Positions 55,597 through 63,554 are shown, numbered from the stretch's first letter. The stretch: 64,000 nucleotides of DNA from Clostridia bacterium (GCA_910575625.1 CAJTFD010000014.1:58277-122276); one strand, 5' to 3'. Notes: generated by a model from the letters alone, not told the origin. Program-made: numbers and translations.

Positions 55597-55821
55597 TTAT
55601 TCTTTCGTCTGCTCTGTATCCGGCGTAAATTCAGCGATGTCATTCAGGGTAAAATCCCTGCCTAGGATATTCAGTATCATGTTCAGCGTGTGGGTGGTAA
55701 CAGACTGGTTGTTTTTCAATCTCTGGATCTGTGACCGGCTGACACCGTGGCGAGTATAAAGGCTGTACTGGCTGATGCCGTTTTCCTTTAATGTCTGGAA
55801 AAGTTTGTCGAATTTAATCAT
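55597..55821 (-). CDS. Small Xre-family regulator (module 1)
   Basis: Protein of 74 residues: one helix-turn-helix (ENGISQYSLYTRHGVSRSQI, QRLKNNQSVTTHTLNMILNI) and an acidic tail. It is the only minus-strand gene in the first module, divergent from the gene at 55935, so it may repress that transcript or itself. AAAGGAAA lies about 10 bases before the start. Confidence 0.82.
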   Translation of the reverse strand: MIKFDKLFQTLKENGISQYSLYTRHGVSRSQIQRLKNNQSVTTHTLNMILNILGRDFTLNDIAEFTPDTEQTKE

Positions 55822-55934
55822 AATTTGCGATATTTCCTTTCAGCTCCTTATTGAATATGTTTTATTATGCTCCTATAATGGAGATGGTTATAGTTACTAA
55901 AAATGGAGATGAAAAAGCAAAGGAGAACAGCAGG

Positions 55935-56258
55935 ATGGATAAAAAAGAACTGAGGAAAAGATATGAGGAACTGGATGGAATGGGAAAAGCATTGCTGCTG
56001 GAAAAACTGGCTTTCTGTAAATTTGCAGACCATTATGATTTTGAAAATTATTTCAGGGCAGGGGAATTAAAGGACAGTGAACTGCTCTGCCTTGCCAGTT
56101 TCCTCTATCATCATGAATGTTTCCTGATGCTGATGGATATTATGAACCAATATAAAGAAAGGTTTATCTTCGCTGACACTTCCCTTTTGCGGGAGTTTGA
56201 GCCGGATGAAACCTTTATGGAGAGGATGGCAAGGCTTGACATTCTGCCAGGGGTATAG
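55935..56258 (+). CDS. Hypothetical protein of mobile element
   Basis: Protein of 107 residues, helical and acidic (MDKKELRKRYEELDGMGKAL), no membrane helix. ATG 55935 was chosen from a frame open at 55851 because AGGAG is 9 bases upstream. Family not recognised. It is followed by another small gene after 28 bases. Confidence 0.65.
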   Translation: MDKKELRKRYEELDGMGKALLLEKLAFCKFADHYDFENYFRAGELKDSELLCLASFLYHHECFLMLMDIMNQYKERFIFADTSLLREFEPDETFMERMARLDILPGV

Positions 56259-56286
56259 AAAATATGTGTAAGGAGATGAAAGGCTT

Positions 56287-56655
56287 ATGGATAAAAAAGC
56301 ATACATTACAGAGGAAGAACGGGAAAAATGCCGGAGAGTGGCGGATGCCTTTGCGGAGATGGAAGATGTGGACGTGGTGGTGGTTGATGTTGGCAGATAT
56401 GGCTTCGTAAAGCTGCAATATTACACGCCGCCAACAGGATTTGAGAATGATTTTACTTTCACGGACAGCCAGGCGCTGTTTAATGACCTGTGGGAAGAAT
56501 GGCTGCATACACAGCTCATCATGCTTGCGAGGAAAATGAAAATAGAGGATATTGACTATGATGATATTTTCAGGCAGTTACCGGAAGAAAAGCAGAATGA
56601 ACTTATGGGCAGGAAGCAGCATTTCGCAGAAGCAGCGGGAGTAGAAATAAAATGA
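56287..56655 (+). CDS. Hypothetical protein of mobile element
   Basis: Protein of 122 residues, acidic, with a beta-rich centre (VDVVVVDVGRYGFVKLQYY) and a helical end. GGAGATGAAAGGC precedes the ATG. No known motif; the gene lies between the small gene at 55935 and a hairpin-rich gap. Confidence 0.65.
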   Translation: MDKKAYITEEEREKCRRVADAFAEMEDVDVVVVDVGRYGFVKLQYYTPPTGFENDFTFTDSQALFNDLWEEWLHTQLIMLARKMKIEDIDYDDIFRQLPEEKQNELMGRKQHFAEAAGVEIK

Positions 56656-56687
56656 GCCTGCCAGAGCGTGGCGGGTGGCACTTTCAG

Positions 56688-56834
56688 CCTTGTTGGAAAT
56701 GTGATTATCTTTTCAATCACATTTCCGGCAAGGTTTCCAGGGGTACGGGGGTGGAAGACCCCTGTATTAAAAAAGATAAATACAGAACAGCGTAAGGGCG
56801 GTTATGAGTCAGTAGATTTGTAGCTGCCCTTTTT
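56688..56834. other. Hairpin-rich intergenic region, candidate oriT or regulatory RNA
   Basis: Three inverted repeats in series. CCTTG-TT-GGAAATGTGATT (56688-56706) pairs with AATCACATTTCC-GG-CAAGG (56715-56733); CAGGGGT (56738-56744) pairs with ACCCCTG (56758-56764); AAGGGC (56794-56799) pairs with GCCCTT (56826-56831) before a T-run, terminator-like. No gene lies in 56656-56878. Conserved hairpins of this kind in conjugative elements can be transfer origins, but no relaxase gene is visible in this window. Confidence 0.55.
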
Positions 56835-56878
56835 ATTGTTTCCGGTCAGCGCATCGGGAAACGGGAAAGGAGATAGAA

Positions 56879-57541
56879 ATGGAATCATTGCGGGATGTCA
56901 GGCGGGTAATGGAGCGTGAAGCGAAAAAGGGAAGCTGCCCGCTTATGTTTGACAGGCTGGAGTTTGGCGGCAAGCCTTTCCAGTCCATTACATCGGAGGA
57001 AAAGCTGGACGAGGCGCTTGCTTATCTGCTGAGGTTAAGATCATTCCGGCAGTACGCAGAGAAAACCATAATCAACAACGTGTATATGGATTTGGATATC
57101 CTCTGCAAAAAGCCGCAATTTAAGCGCACCCATTCCGTCATAGACCGGGAGGGGATTTATGCGAGGGTGCAGCGTTACAAGAAGCGGTTACAGCCGGATT
57201 ATGAAAGCGGGCTTTGTCTGGAAACGGTGCGGTGTATCTTCACGCTTCCAGAAGGGGAGGCGGAGAAATGCCGCATGACACATGACGGGCAGGAAACCTA
57301 TGCGTTTATCATGTCAAACAAATATATTCTCGGCTTGTTTACCCATTGTGAAGCGGCAAGGAAATCCGTTGTTTCGGATGGGGTGGAATACGGACACCTT
57401 ACGGAGCCGGAGCAGAGGATTGTGCTGCTTGACGGTGTGGGCGATGTGCTGTTCCAGGCATTATTGCTTGATGATGTGGGGTATATGGGCAATGAGCTGT
57501 CTGCGAACCTGCACACAATCTACTGCTTTAATGAAAAATGA
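56879..57541 (+). CDS. Hypothetical protein of mobile element
   Basis: Soluble protein of 220 residues, mixed alpha/beta (SLRDVRRVMEREAKKGSCPL; DLDILCKKPQFKRTHSVIDR). AAAGGAGA is 8 bases before the ATG. No family recognised. The stop is followed within 5 bases by palindrome site 2. Confidence 0.7.
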   Translation: MESLRDVRRVMEREAKKGSCPLMFDRLEFGGKPFQSITSEEKLDEALAYLLRLRSFRQYAEKTIINNVYMDLDILCKKPQFKRTHSVIDREGIYARVQRYKKRLQPDYESGLCLETVRCIFTLPEGEAEKCRMTHDGQETYAFIMSNKYILGLFTHCEAARKSVVSDGVEYGHLTEPEQRIVLLDGVGDVLFQALLLDDVGYMGNELSANLHTIYCFNEK

Positions 57542-57546
57542 TAACT

Positions 57547-57565
57547 TCTGGACACGATGTCCAGA
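57547..57565. repeat. Palindrome TCTGGACA-CGA-TGTCCAGA, site 2
   Basis: Perfect 8-bp arms, between the stop at 57541 and the ribosome site of the gene at 57583. Confidence 0.75.
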
Positions 57566-57582
57566 GGTGGAAAGGAAGAAGA

Positions 57583-58014
57583 ATGGAAAAGGTGGATTTT
57601 CAGAAAAAAGCGGTCGTGGCATTATTGGGGAAAATAGCGGAAGCCTGTGGGAAAGCGGGCGTGAATCCCAACATTACAGTTTCCACAAGGCGTAGTGTTA
57701 CCTGCTTTCAGTTAAGGAGGAGGGGCAACTGTATACAGGTTTCGGTAAAACAGTCAGGAGAGATGAATTATTTTCTTTCGGATATGCGGGGAAAGTGCAG
57801 CGGAAGGAAAATTTATTACCAGCTCTGCCCGGAGGACAGCCATGAACAGATCATAGAGAAATTTGCCGCTGATTTTGGCAGGCTCTATCAAGATTTCCTG
57901 ACCGCTGACAGCCTTTGCGGGTTTACCGGAATCTGTTTATCCCATGATACGGATGCAGAAATGGAATTAAAGGTATATGAGGATTATATCAGGACAGAGT
58001 GCCTGTTACCGTAA
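57583..58014 (+). CDS. Hypothetical protein of mobile element
   Basis: Protein of 143 residues, basic N-terminus (MEKVDFQKKAVVALLGKIAE) and beta-rich centre. ATG 57583 has GGAAGGAAG upstream; the frame is open from 57538 but that ATG lies before the palindrome. Function unknown. Confidence 0.65.
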   Translation: MEKVDFQKKAVVALLGKIAEACGKAGVNPNITVSTRRSVTCFQLRRRGNCIQVSVKQSGEMNYFLSDMRGKCSGRKIYYQLCPEDSHEQIIEKFAADFGRLYQDFLTADSLCGFTGICLSHDTDAEMELKVYEDYIRTECLLP

Positions 58015-58016
58015 CT

Positions 58017-58035
58017 TTTGGACACGATGTCCAGA
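58017..58035. repeat. Palindrome TTTGGACA-CGA-TGTCCAGA, site 3
   Basis: Same motif with one mismatch in the outer arm, directly behind the stop at 58014 and 16 bases before the small frame at 58052. Confidence 0.7.
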
Positions 58036-58051
58036 AGTGGGAAGGAGAACT

Positions 58052-58111
58052 ATGGCGTATTTTAAAGTGAAGATTGTCTATGACATTATCTGCCGGGGGA
58101 TTCCGCCTTAG
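58052..58111 (+). CDS. Possible 19-residue leader peptide
   Basis: MAYFKVKIVYDIICRGIPP then TAG. GGAAGGAG lies 5 bases before the ATG, better than many longer genes here. It could be a real small protein, a leader for the PcfB-like gene, or the remnant of a longer gene. Confidence 0.35.
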   Translation: MAYFKVKIVYDIICRGIPP

Positions 58112-58150
58112 TACACGGATTTTCCCGGAAATATAACAGGGAGGTGCTTC

Positions 58151-58627
58151 ATGCAGGAGGAAGTGACACAAAAAACGATTGCCCTTGTGATAAAGACGGC
58201 AAAGCTGGATGCCAACGTGCTGAAAGCGGCGATGAAGATGTACCTGAACCACCGTAAGCAGAAAGCGCAGAGAACGCATGGAAAAACTTCTGTGAAAAAG
58301 CTCATTGGAGAGGGCGTGGGGGCATCGTCCATCGAAATCACGGACGGCAACATCAAGTCATTTGAGCGTGTGGCAAAAAAGTATAATGTTGATTTTGCCA
58401 TAAAGAAAGACAAGACAACCGCACCGCCAAAATATGTGGTGCTTTTCAAGGGCAGGGATGCAGACGCAATCGCACAGGCATTCAAAGAATTTGTTTATGG
58501 TAATGAAAAAAAGAAAGGCAGGGTTTCCCTACGGGAGAAACTGAACCATTTCAAGGACGCAGTATCGCAGGACAAGAACCGGGAACGGAGCCGGGAGAAA
58601 AACAAGGACAGGGGGCAGAGCCTATGA
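58151..58627 (+). CDS. PcfB/DUF3801-family conjugation protein
   Basis: Protein of 158 residues similar to PcfB-type proteins that lie directly before the VirD4-like coupling protein gene in Gram-positive conjugative elements. It begins VTQKTIALVIKTAKLDANVL and includes HGKTSVKKLIGEGVGASSIE; the tail is very rich in Lys/Arg/Glu/Asp. GGGAGG stands 7 bases before the ATG. It overlaps the coupling-protein gene by 4 bases, so both are co-translated. Confidence 0.8.
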   Translation: MQEEVTQKTIALVIKTAKLDANVLKAAMKMYLNHRKQKAQRTHGKTSVKKLIGEGVGASSIEITDGNIKSFERVAKKYNVDFAIKKDKTTAPPKYVVLFKGRDADAIAQAFKEFVYGNEKKKGRVSLREKLNHFKDAVSQDKNRERSREKNKDRGQSL

Positions 58628-59157
58628 ACAATATCATAAACGGCATAGCCAAAGACTTAAAATCCATTCCTGAAAATATCAAGGCAAAGACCGGGAATGT
58701 AGACAAAAAGAAACTTGTCCTGATGAACCTCCCCTATGTGCTTGCCGGATACTTCTGTGACAAGATAGCGTGTTTGTGGCGGGTATCGCCGGGGCAGGAT
58801 GCTTCCGCAAAGATGATGGAAGTCATGGCGGGGCTGGAAGGTTTATTTTCCAATCCACTGCCGAGTTTCTATCCGAGTGACCTTCTGATCGGGGTGTGCT
58901 GCGGCATCGCTTTACGGCTTGCGGTATATTTCAAAGCAAAGAACGCCAAGAAGTTCCGGCATGGCAGGGAGTACGGTTCTGCCAGGTGGGGCAACGCAAA
59001 GGACATAGAGCCTTACATGGATTCCGTGTTTGAGAACAATATCCTGCTGACGCAGACGGAGAGGCTGATGATGTCAGGCAGGCCGAAACAGCCAAAATAT
59101 GCAAGGAATAAAAATATTCTTGTGATAGGTGATAGCGTTATTATAGGACTAAGCTGA
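58624..59157 (+). pseudogene. VirD4/TraG coupling-protein gene, truncated before the Walker A loop
   Basis: The 177 residues match the N-terminus of Gram-positive VirD4/TraG ATPases: two membrane regions (LVLMNLPYVLAGYF; SDLLIGVCCGIALRLAVYF) and EYGSARWGNAKDIEPYMDS, up to KNILVIGDS. At this place intact proteins continue VIGGSGSGKT (Walker A), but here the frame turns into VIIGLS and stops. About 400 residues, including the whole ATPase, are missing. The sequence behind belongs to a second mobile module, so an insertion at about 59133 is the likely cause. The remaining 3' part is not in the window. Confidence 0.85.
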
Positions 59158-59200
59158 ACGGCTGACAGAAATCAGGGAGCCGCACAGGTTTAGTCCTTTT
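59145..59200. terminator. Nested hairpin at the module junction
   Basis: AGGACTAA (59145-59152) pairs with TTAGTCCT (59190-59197), with CGGCT and AGCCG pairing inside, followed by TTT. It overlaps the false stop of the truncated virD4 gene and may be a terminator or the end structure of the inserted element. Confidence 0.55.
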
Positions 59201-59314
59201 AGTAACTGGCGGGGGAAACAACGGCGCCGGGTTCTCCGCCCACATCATCATCCGGGCATCTTCCTTTGCCCAAGGGAAGAGCCTGGTATCTATCAAATCA
59301 GGAGGAATTTCCAT

Positions 59315-59626
59315 ATGGCAGATAAAAAGACAAGGAACATTAAAGTGTGCAGGCAGCCGGGATATAATCGTAAGCCGGCGCCGGAAATTAAGCTTAGCGG
59401 GCAGTGGCTGAAAGAAATAGGGTTTGAAATCGGGTCGCTGATAAAGGTGCAGTGCGAGGACGGGAAGCTGGTCATCCTGTTGGATAAGGCCAGGGAGGAA
59501 GAGCTGGAAGCGGAGAGGGCTTTCATGGAGGCGGAGACAAGGAAGCTGAAAATGCGCTTTGAGGCGGAGAAAGAGGATATCCGCGCAAGGTTTGTGGCAG
59601 AGCGGCGAGCACAGTATGGAGCATAA
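59315..59626 (+). CDS. SymE-like protein (module 2)
   Basis: Protein of 103 residues. Residues about 10-55 resemble SymE/AbrB-type swapped-hairpin domains: RKPAPEIKLSGQWLKEIGFE, IGSLIKVQCEDGKLVI. The C-terminal half is a charged coiled-coil-like helix (EELEAERAFMEAETRKLKMR). SymE in enterobacteria is a toxin-type RNA endonuclease; in clostridial elements such genes often stand at one end, before parA, and their job is unknown. AGGAGG lies 7 bases before the ATG. Confidence 0.75.
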   Translation: MADKKTRNIKVCRQPGYNRKPAPEIKLSGQWLKEIGFEIGSLIKVQCEDGKLVILLDKAREEELEAERAFMEAETRKLKMRFEAEKEDIRARFVAERRAQYGA

Positions 59627-59642
59627 TAGAGGAGAAGAAAAT

Positions 59643-60428
59643 ATGGGAAAGATCATAATATTAGGTTCGGAGAAGGGCGGCGTGGCGAAGACCACATCAA
59701 CGTTCAATCTCGCATATGCACTGGCAAAGGAAGGGAAGAAGGTTCTGGCTGTTGATTTTGACAGCCAGGCGAACCTCTCCACCTGCTTCGGGATTGAGGA
59801 CACGGCGGCAGTGCCGGTGACAATCGGGCATCTAATGATGCACAGGATTGAGGACGAAGAACTTCCCGATGCATCGGAGTATATCCAGAGCAGGAACGGC
59901 GTGGATTTTATCCCCTCATCCATCATGCTGTCCGTGGTGGAAGCAAAGCTGAGGCTGGAAATGGGGGCGGAGCGGATGCTGTCCGGGATTCTGGAGCCTT
60001 TGAAGGAAAGATATGATTACATACTGGTGGATACCTGCCCTTCGCTGGGGAGCCTGACCATCAATGCGCTTTCGGCGGCTGACGGAGTAATCATCACTGT
60101 CAATCCCCAGCTCCTGGCGATGATGGGGCTGCAGGACTTCCTGAAAACGGTAGGCAAGATCAGGAGCCGCATCAACCCCGCCCTGCAGGTGGAGGGCATC
60201 CTGCTGACCATGTGCGATGCGAGGACGAACCTCTGCAAGGTCATCACGGAGCAGGTGTCAGAGACATTCCAGGGGCAGATACGGATATTTGGGAGCAGGA
60301 TACCGAGCACCGTCAAGGTGGGGGAGTCCGTCTATTACAGCAAGCCGCTTTTGGAGTATGCGCCGGAGAGCGGGGCGTGTGCGGCATACCAGGACCTGGC
60401 GAAGGAGGTGATCGCGGATGAAGGCTAA
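59643..60428 (+). CDS. parA: ParA-family partition ATPase (module 2)
   Basis: Protein of 261 residues with Walker A SEKGGVAKTTSTFNL (Ala in place of the usual Gly before the Lys), Walker A' LAVDFDSQANLST, Walker B YILVDTCPSLG. GAGGAG lies 9 bases before ATG 59643; the open frame from 59559 is inside the SymE gene. It overlaps parB by 11 bases, exactly as in module 1. Confidence 0.92.
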   Translation: MGKIIILGSEKGGVAKTTSTFNLAYALAKEGKKVLAVDFDSQANLSTCFGIEDTAAVPVTIGHLMMHRIEDEELPDASEYIQSRNGVDFIPSSIMLSVVEAKLRLEMGAERMLSGILEPLKERYDYILVDTCPSLGSLTINALSAADGVIITVNPQLLAMMGLQDFLKTVGKIRSRINPALQVEGILLTMCDARTNLCKVITEQVSETFQGQIRIFGSRIPSTVKVGESVYYSKPLLEYAPESGACAAYQDLAKEVIADEG

Positions 60429-61374
60429 TGCACCGAAAAGGAAAGTGTTCAATGATGCAGTGGACATGCTGACAGGCGGGGAGCCTGCGGCAGCGGGGAA
60501 GGGAGTGCAGATGCTCCCGGTGGAGAGCATAAAGCCGTTCCATAACCATCCGTTCCATCTGTACGAAGGGGAGCGGCTGGACGACATGGTGGAGAGCGTC
60601 CGGGAGCATGGCGTCCTGGTCCCGGCCATTGTCCGCACGGCTCCCGGGGGATATGAGATGCTGGCAGGGCATAACCGTCTGAATGCGGCCAGGCTTGCGG
60701 GGCTCATGGAGATACCGGCCATTGTGAAAGCGGGTCTGCCGGATGCAGAGGCGTATGTGTATGTGATAGAGACCAACATGCTCCAGCGTTCTTTCAATGA
60801 CCTGAGCGTATCGGAACGGATTGCGGTTCTGGCAGAGCGCTATGACAAGGTCTGCGGCACGAAGAAGAGGGAGGAGATCCTGGAAGAGCTCCAGGCGCTT
60901 AATGGGGGCGGTGGACATGATGTCCACCAGCAGGCGAAGAGCCGGGAGATCATCGGGAAGGAGCTTGGGCTGACCGGGCGGCATATCGCAAGGTATGTCC
61001 GGTGCAGGGAGCTCATCCCGGAATTCAAGGACATGCTGGATGACGGGAGCCTGACGATGGTGTCGGCGGTGGAGCTGTCCTACCTGCCGGAGGAGGAGCA
61101 GGCGGCGGTGAAGAAGGTCATGGACCAGAACTGCATCAGATTAAAGGCAGATAAAGCGGGCGAGCTTCGGAAAGCGGCAGGGAGCCTGTCTGAGGAGGCG
61201 GCGCAGAAGATTCTGGGCGTTGACCGGCCCGTGAAGCCGGATGCGGAGAAGCCGGTGAGCGTGAAGCTGCCCGCAAAGCTGTACAGCAGGTATTTCTCTG
61301 ATGTGGCGGCTAAGGACGTGCAGGGCATCCTGGAAGAGGCTCTGGAACTGTATTTTGAAAGGAAGGGGGCGTGA
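60418..61374 (+). CDS. parB: ParB-family partition protein (module 2)
   Basis: Protein of 318 residues: ParB N-terminal domain (HPFHLYEGERLDDMVESVRE, HGVLVPAIVRTAPGGYEMLA, GHNR), helix-turn-helix region (SREIIGKELGLTGRHIARYV) and C-terminal part. It differs strongly from the ParB at 53577. A palindrome GGTGGACAT-G-ATGTCCACC (60910-60928) sits within the coding sequence and shares the core of the three sites in module 1. Confidence 0.92.
   Translation: MKANAPKRKVFNDAVDMLTGGEPAAAGKGVQMLPVESIKPFHNHPFHLYEGERLDDMVESVREHGVLVPAIVRTAPGGYEMLAGHNRLNAARLAGLMEIPAIVKAGLPDAEAYVYVIETNMLQRSFNDLSVSERIAVLAERYDKVCGTKKREEILEELQALNGGGGHDVHQQAKSREIIGKELGLTGRHIARYVRCRELIPEFKDMLDDGSLTMVSAVELSYLPEEEQAAVKKVMDQNCIRLKADKAGELRKAAGSLSEEAAQKILGVDRPVKPDAEKPVSVKLPAKLYSRYFSDVAAKDVQGILEEALELYFERKGA
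60910..60928. repeat. Palindrome with core TGGACA-TGA-TGTCCA inside parB (module 2)
   Basis: Perfect 9-bp arms around one base. The 15-bp core differs from sites 2 and 3 only in one spacer base. Confidence 0.65.
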
Positions 61375-61656
61375 ATGGTGGAGGTCATTCAGTATTACAA
61401 TGTGAGGTTCTACCTGCTGCTTAAGGATGAAAGGGAGCGCAGGTGGTTCTCCTTCCTGGAAGAGAGGATCATGGCCGGGGAGCGGATGGTGATGAAGGAT
61501 ATTTACGGATGGTGCGCCAGCCATGGGGTGCGGTACTGGACGAGGTTCTGCTACAGGCGGGACTTCCCGGTCACGGCTAACCTCTGGAATTTCTATTCCT
61601 ACCTGAGGGGGAAGATTGACATGGGGCGCGCTGGAAGGGAGGCTGCGGATGTTTAG
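61375..61656 (+). CDS. Hypothetical protein of mobile element (module 2)
   Basis: Protein of 93 residues rich in aromatic residues and Arg (VRFYLLLKDERERRWFSFLE). The ATG directly follows the parB stop, with GAAAGGGGG upstream, so it is part of the parAB operon. It overlaps the next gene by 8 bases. Function unknown. Confidence 0.7.
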   Translation: MVEVIQYYNVRFYLLLKDERERRWFSFLEERIMAGERMVMKDIYGWCASHGVRYWTRFCYRRDFPVTANLWNFYSYLRGKIDMGRAGREAADV

Positions 61657-61963
61657 CACAGAGGAGCTGGCGGCCCTGGACCGTTCGTATTTTTCAGTCA
61701 TCTGCGCGGATGCCTATGATGTGACCATCATGTCTAAGAATACCGGGCATGTCTGGTACATCCATAACCCGGAGTATCCGGAGCCAGGCAACTGCATCAT
61801 ATTCCACAAGCACCGGGCATCACACCCATACCACAGGCACGGCCGGGCGGGGAGCCTGCGGCAGGCGGTGAAGAGCATACAGGGGCATGACAGGTATCAG
61901 ATTGAGGTGAGGGAGGGCGGCGGACGGAAAGAGGGAAGCAGGGAAAAGGAAGCGCCGCATTGA
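61649..61963 (+). CDS. Hypothetical protein of mobile element (module 2)
   Basis: Protein of 104 residues, His/Tyr-rich (SKNTGHVWYIHNPEYPEPGN; FHKHRASHPYHRHGRAGSLR) with a charged tail. The His clusters could bind metal or nucleic acid; this is only a suggestion. GGGAGG lies 7 bases before ATG 61649. Last gene of the parAB operon of module 2. Confidence 0.68.
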   Translation: MFSTEELAALDRSYFSVICADAYDVTIMSKNTGHVWYIHNPEYPEPGNCIIFHKHRASHPYHRHGRAGSLRQAVKSIQGHDRYQIEVREGGGRKEGSREKEAPH

Positions 61964-62090
61964 GCGGCACACAGCAGGGCACAGGGATTCAATCTCCCTG
62001 TGCCTTTTAGAATTCTGTCCGATAAATTTTATAAGTTGGAGTTGTAAGATATAAACCTGTCTAATGTGGCATAAATGTGGATTATAATTC

Positions 62091-62135
62091 AACTTATAAG
62101 TTATACTTGACAAATAATCCAAATTATAGTATCTT
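62091..62135 (+). promoter_or_regulatory. Promoter and palindromic operator of the Xre gene
   Basis: TTGACA (62107-62112), 17-bp spacer, TATCTT (62130-62135); TATAGT (62125-62130) is an alternative -10. Just upstream is the perfect palindrome AACTTATAAGTT (62091-62102), and a related ATAAGTT lies at about 62030, so self-regulation by the Xre protein is likely. Confidence 0.6.
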
Positions 62136-62157
62136 GATGGAGAAAGGTGGTACGAGC

Positions 62158-62940
62158 ATGGAGAAAATGGAATTCGATAAGAAAAGATGCATGTCTGCTA
62201 TATATGCCATTGCCAAAGAAAAGGGCGTCAAGATAGGAGACTTGGAGAAAGAAGCCAATGTGAGCACGGGGTATCTGTCCAAGCTGAATAAGGAAGAGAA
62301 CACATCCTCGCCGAGCATTGAGCTGCTGCTGGCGGTTGCCAGGGTATTGGGCGTTACTATTGATATGCTGATTTATTCGGAGTACGAAGGGCTGAGTTCT
62401 AATGAGAGGTACATGCTGAAATTCCTGGACAAACTTATAAATGACACGCTGTCAGGGGAACTGCAGTGGGAGAAGGAGACCAAAAAGCAGCTGTTAAATG
62501 TAAATTGTGATTATATGGGAAATGAAGCGTATGCAGAGCATCCTCTATTTGAGGCATCAGAGACACTGGTGGGAGATGGACAGTACCGTCTGGATGCTTA
62601 TTATTACAGCAGGTTCTTCCCGGAGGGGGATACGTTGATCGCGGGGGATGGGTTCCACGCGGTCCTTTCACCAGCTGATGCGGAGCTGTACATCATGAAG
62701 GTGGATAATGAAGAAGCAAACATGGAAATAGGATATGATCAGTTTGAGGTATATCTTGTCAACAGGGGAGGCGTAAAGCCTTTGGGCTGCAGTGATTTTG
62801 TATGCGGCGAGGTTTCAAGGCAGATACAGAACCTGTACAAGGTGATCGTTGATGCGGATTCCAACCTTGGCATCAATGATGAAGTGAAGAGCATCATTGA
62901 TCTATATATGAATGAAGATGAAGAACTGCCGTTCAATTAA
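62158..62940 (+). CDS. Xre-family regulator with large C-terminal domain (module 2)
   Basis: Protein of 260 residues. Residues about 10-75 are a Cro/CI helix-turn-helix (KGVKIGDLEKEANVSTGYLS; SIELLLAVARVLGVTIDMLI). The ~180-residue C-terminal part is unassigned and acidic, perhaps a ligand or protein sensor. AAAGGTGG precedes ATG 62158 by 9 bases. It probably governs excision or transfer of the element. Confidence 0.85.
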   Translation: MEKMEFDKKRCMSAIYAIAKEKGVKIGDLEKEANVSTGYLSKLNKEENTSSPSIELLLAVARVLGVTIDMLIYSEYEGLSSNERYMLKFLDKLINDTLSGELQWEKETKKQLLNVNCDYMGNEAYAEHPLFEASETLVGDGQYRLDAYYYSRFFPEGDTLIAGDGFHAVLSPADAELYIMKVDNEEANMEIGYDQFEVYLVNRGGVKPLGCSDFVCGEVSRQIQNLYKVIVDADSNLGINDEVKSIIDLYMNEDEELPFN

Positions 62941-62956
62941 GGAAAGGGGGTACAGT

Positions 62957-63142
62957 ATGTGGCACATACCGATCTATAACCGGAAACTACCGAAGAAGCA
63001 GAGGGTCTTTGACGTGGAAGCTGACGAGAAGGGCGTGATCCACAGGTATTTCACCCAGAACATAAAGGGGAGCGCCTTTGTGGATTCAGAGGACGTACAG
63101 AAGCAGATAAATGAGTTTTTGGAAAAGAATGCAGTAGGGTAA
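62957..63142 (+). CDS. Hypothetical small protein (module 2)
   Basis: Protein of 61 residues (MWHIPIYNRKLPKKQRVFDV). GAAAGGGGG is 7 bases before ATG 62957; the frame opens at 62912 inside the Xre gene. Co-transcribed with the Xre gene. Function unknown. Confidence 0.65.
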   Translation: MWHIPIYNRKLPKKQRVFDVEADEKGVIHRYFTQNIKGSAFVDSEDVQKQINEFLEKNAVG

Positions 63143-63184
63143 GAGCTACCGAGCAACCGGATCCGATATACTGAGTTACCGACC

Positions 63185-63262
63185 GCCGGAGCCATGATCC
63201 TGACAGCAGAGAGAGTATTTTTGTACTCTCCCTGTTTCAGGGTATGGCTCCGGCTTTTTTTG
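63185..63262 (+). terminator. Long intrinsic terminator
   Basis: GCCGGAGCCAT (63185-63195) pairs with ATGGCTCCGGC (63244-63254), with further pairing inside (CCTGA/TCAGG, GAGAGTA/TACTCTC), then T7. Confidence 0.9.
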
Positions 63263-63289
63263 TTTCCAAGGAAAGAGCCTGGTTACGGA

Positions 63290-63349
63290 TCAGGGCGGAT
63301 ATCGGATGATGTCCGTCCTGATGGGTATCCAGGGAGGTACCCGGGATAA
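63290..63349 (+). other. Structured leader before the sigma-like gene
   Basis: TCAGGGCGGA (63290-63299) pairs with TCCGTCCTGA (63312-63321) with one G-T pair, followed by a weaker GGGTA/TACCC hairpin. The 411-bp stretch 63143-63554 holds only the terminator and these hairpins; no supported gene was found in it. Confidence 0.4.
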
Positions 63350-63554
63350 AAAATTCATACCGGCCGCATGTGCGCAGTGGGGCGGGATACGACATACCGG
63401 GCTTCTTGCAGCCGCGATAAAGGCGGCTGTGGGGAGCCGGATGCAGGCATCCCTGCTTTCCTGCGCTCTTTTTGTGCTGTGCTGCGGATGCCATGGCCTG
63501 GATCATGGGCCTGTCCTGCCTTTGCTGCCTCTTGGCCGGGGAAGGAGGCAGGAC

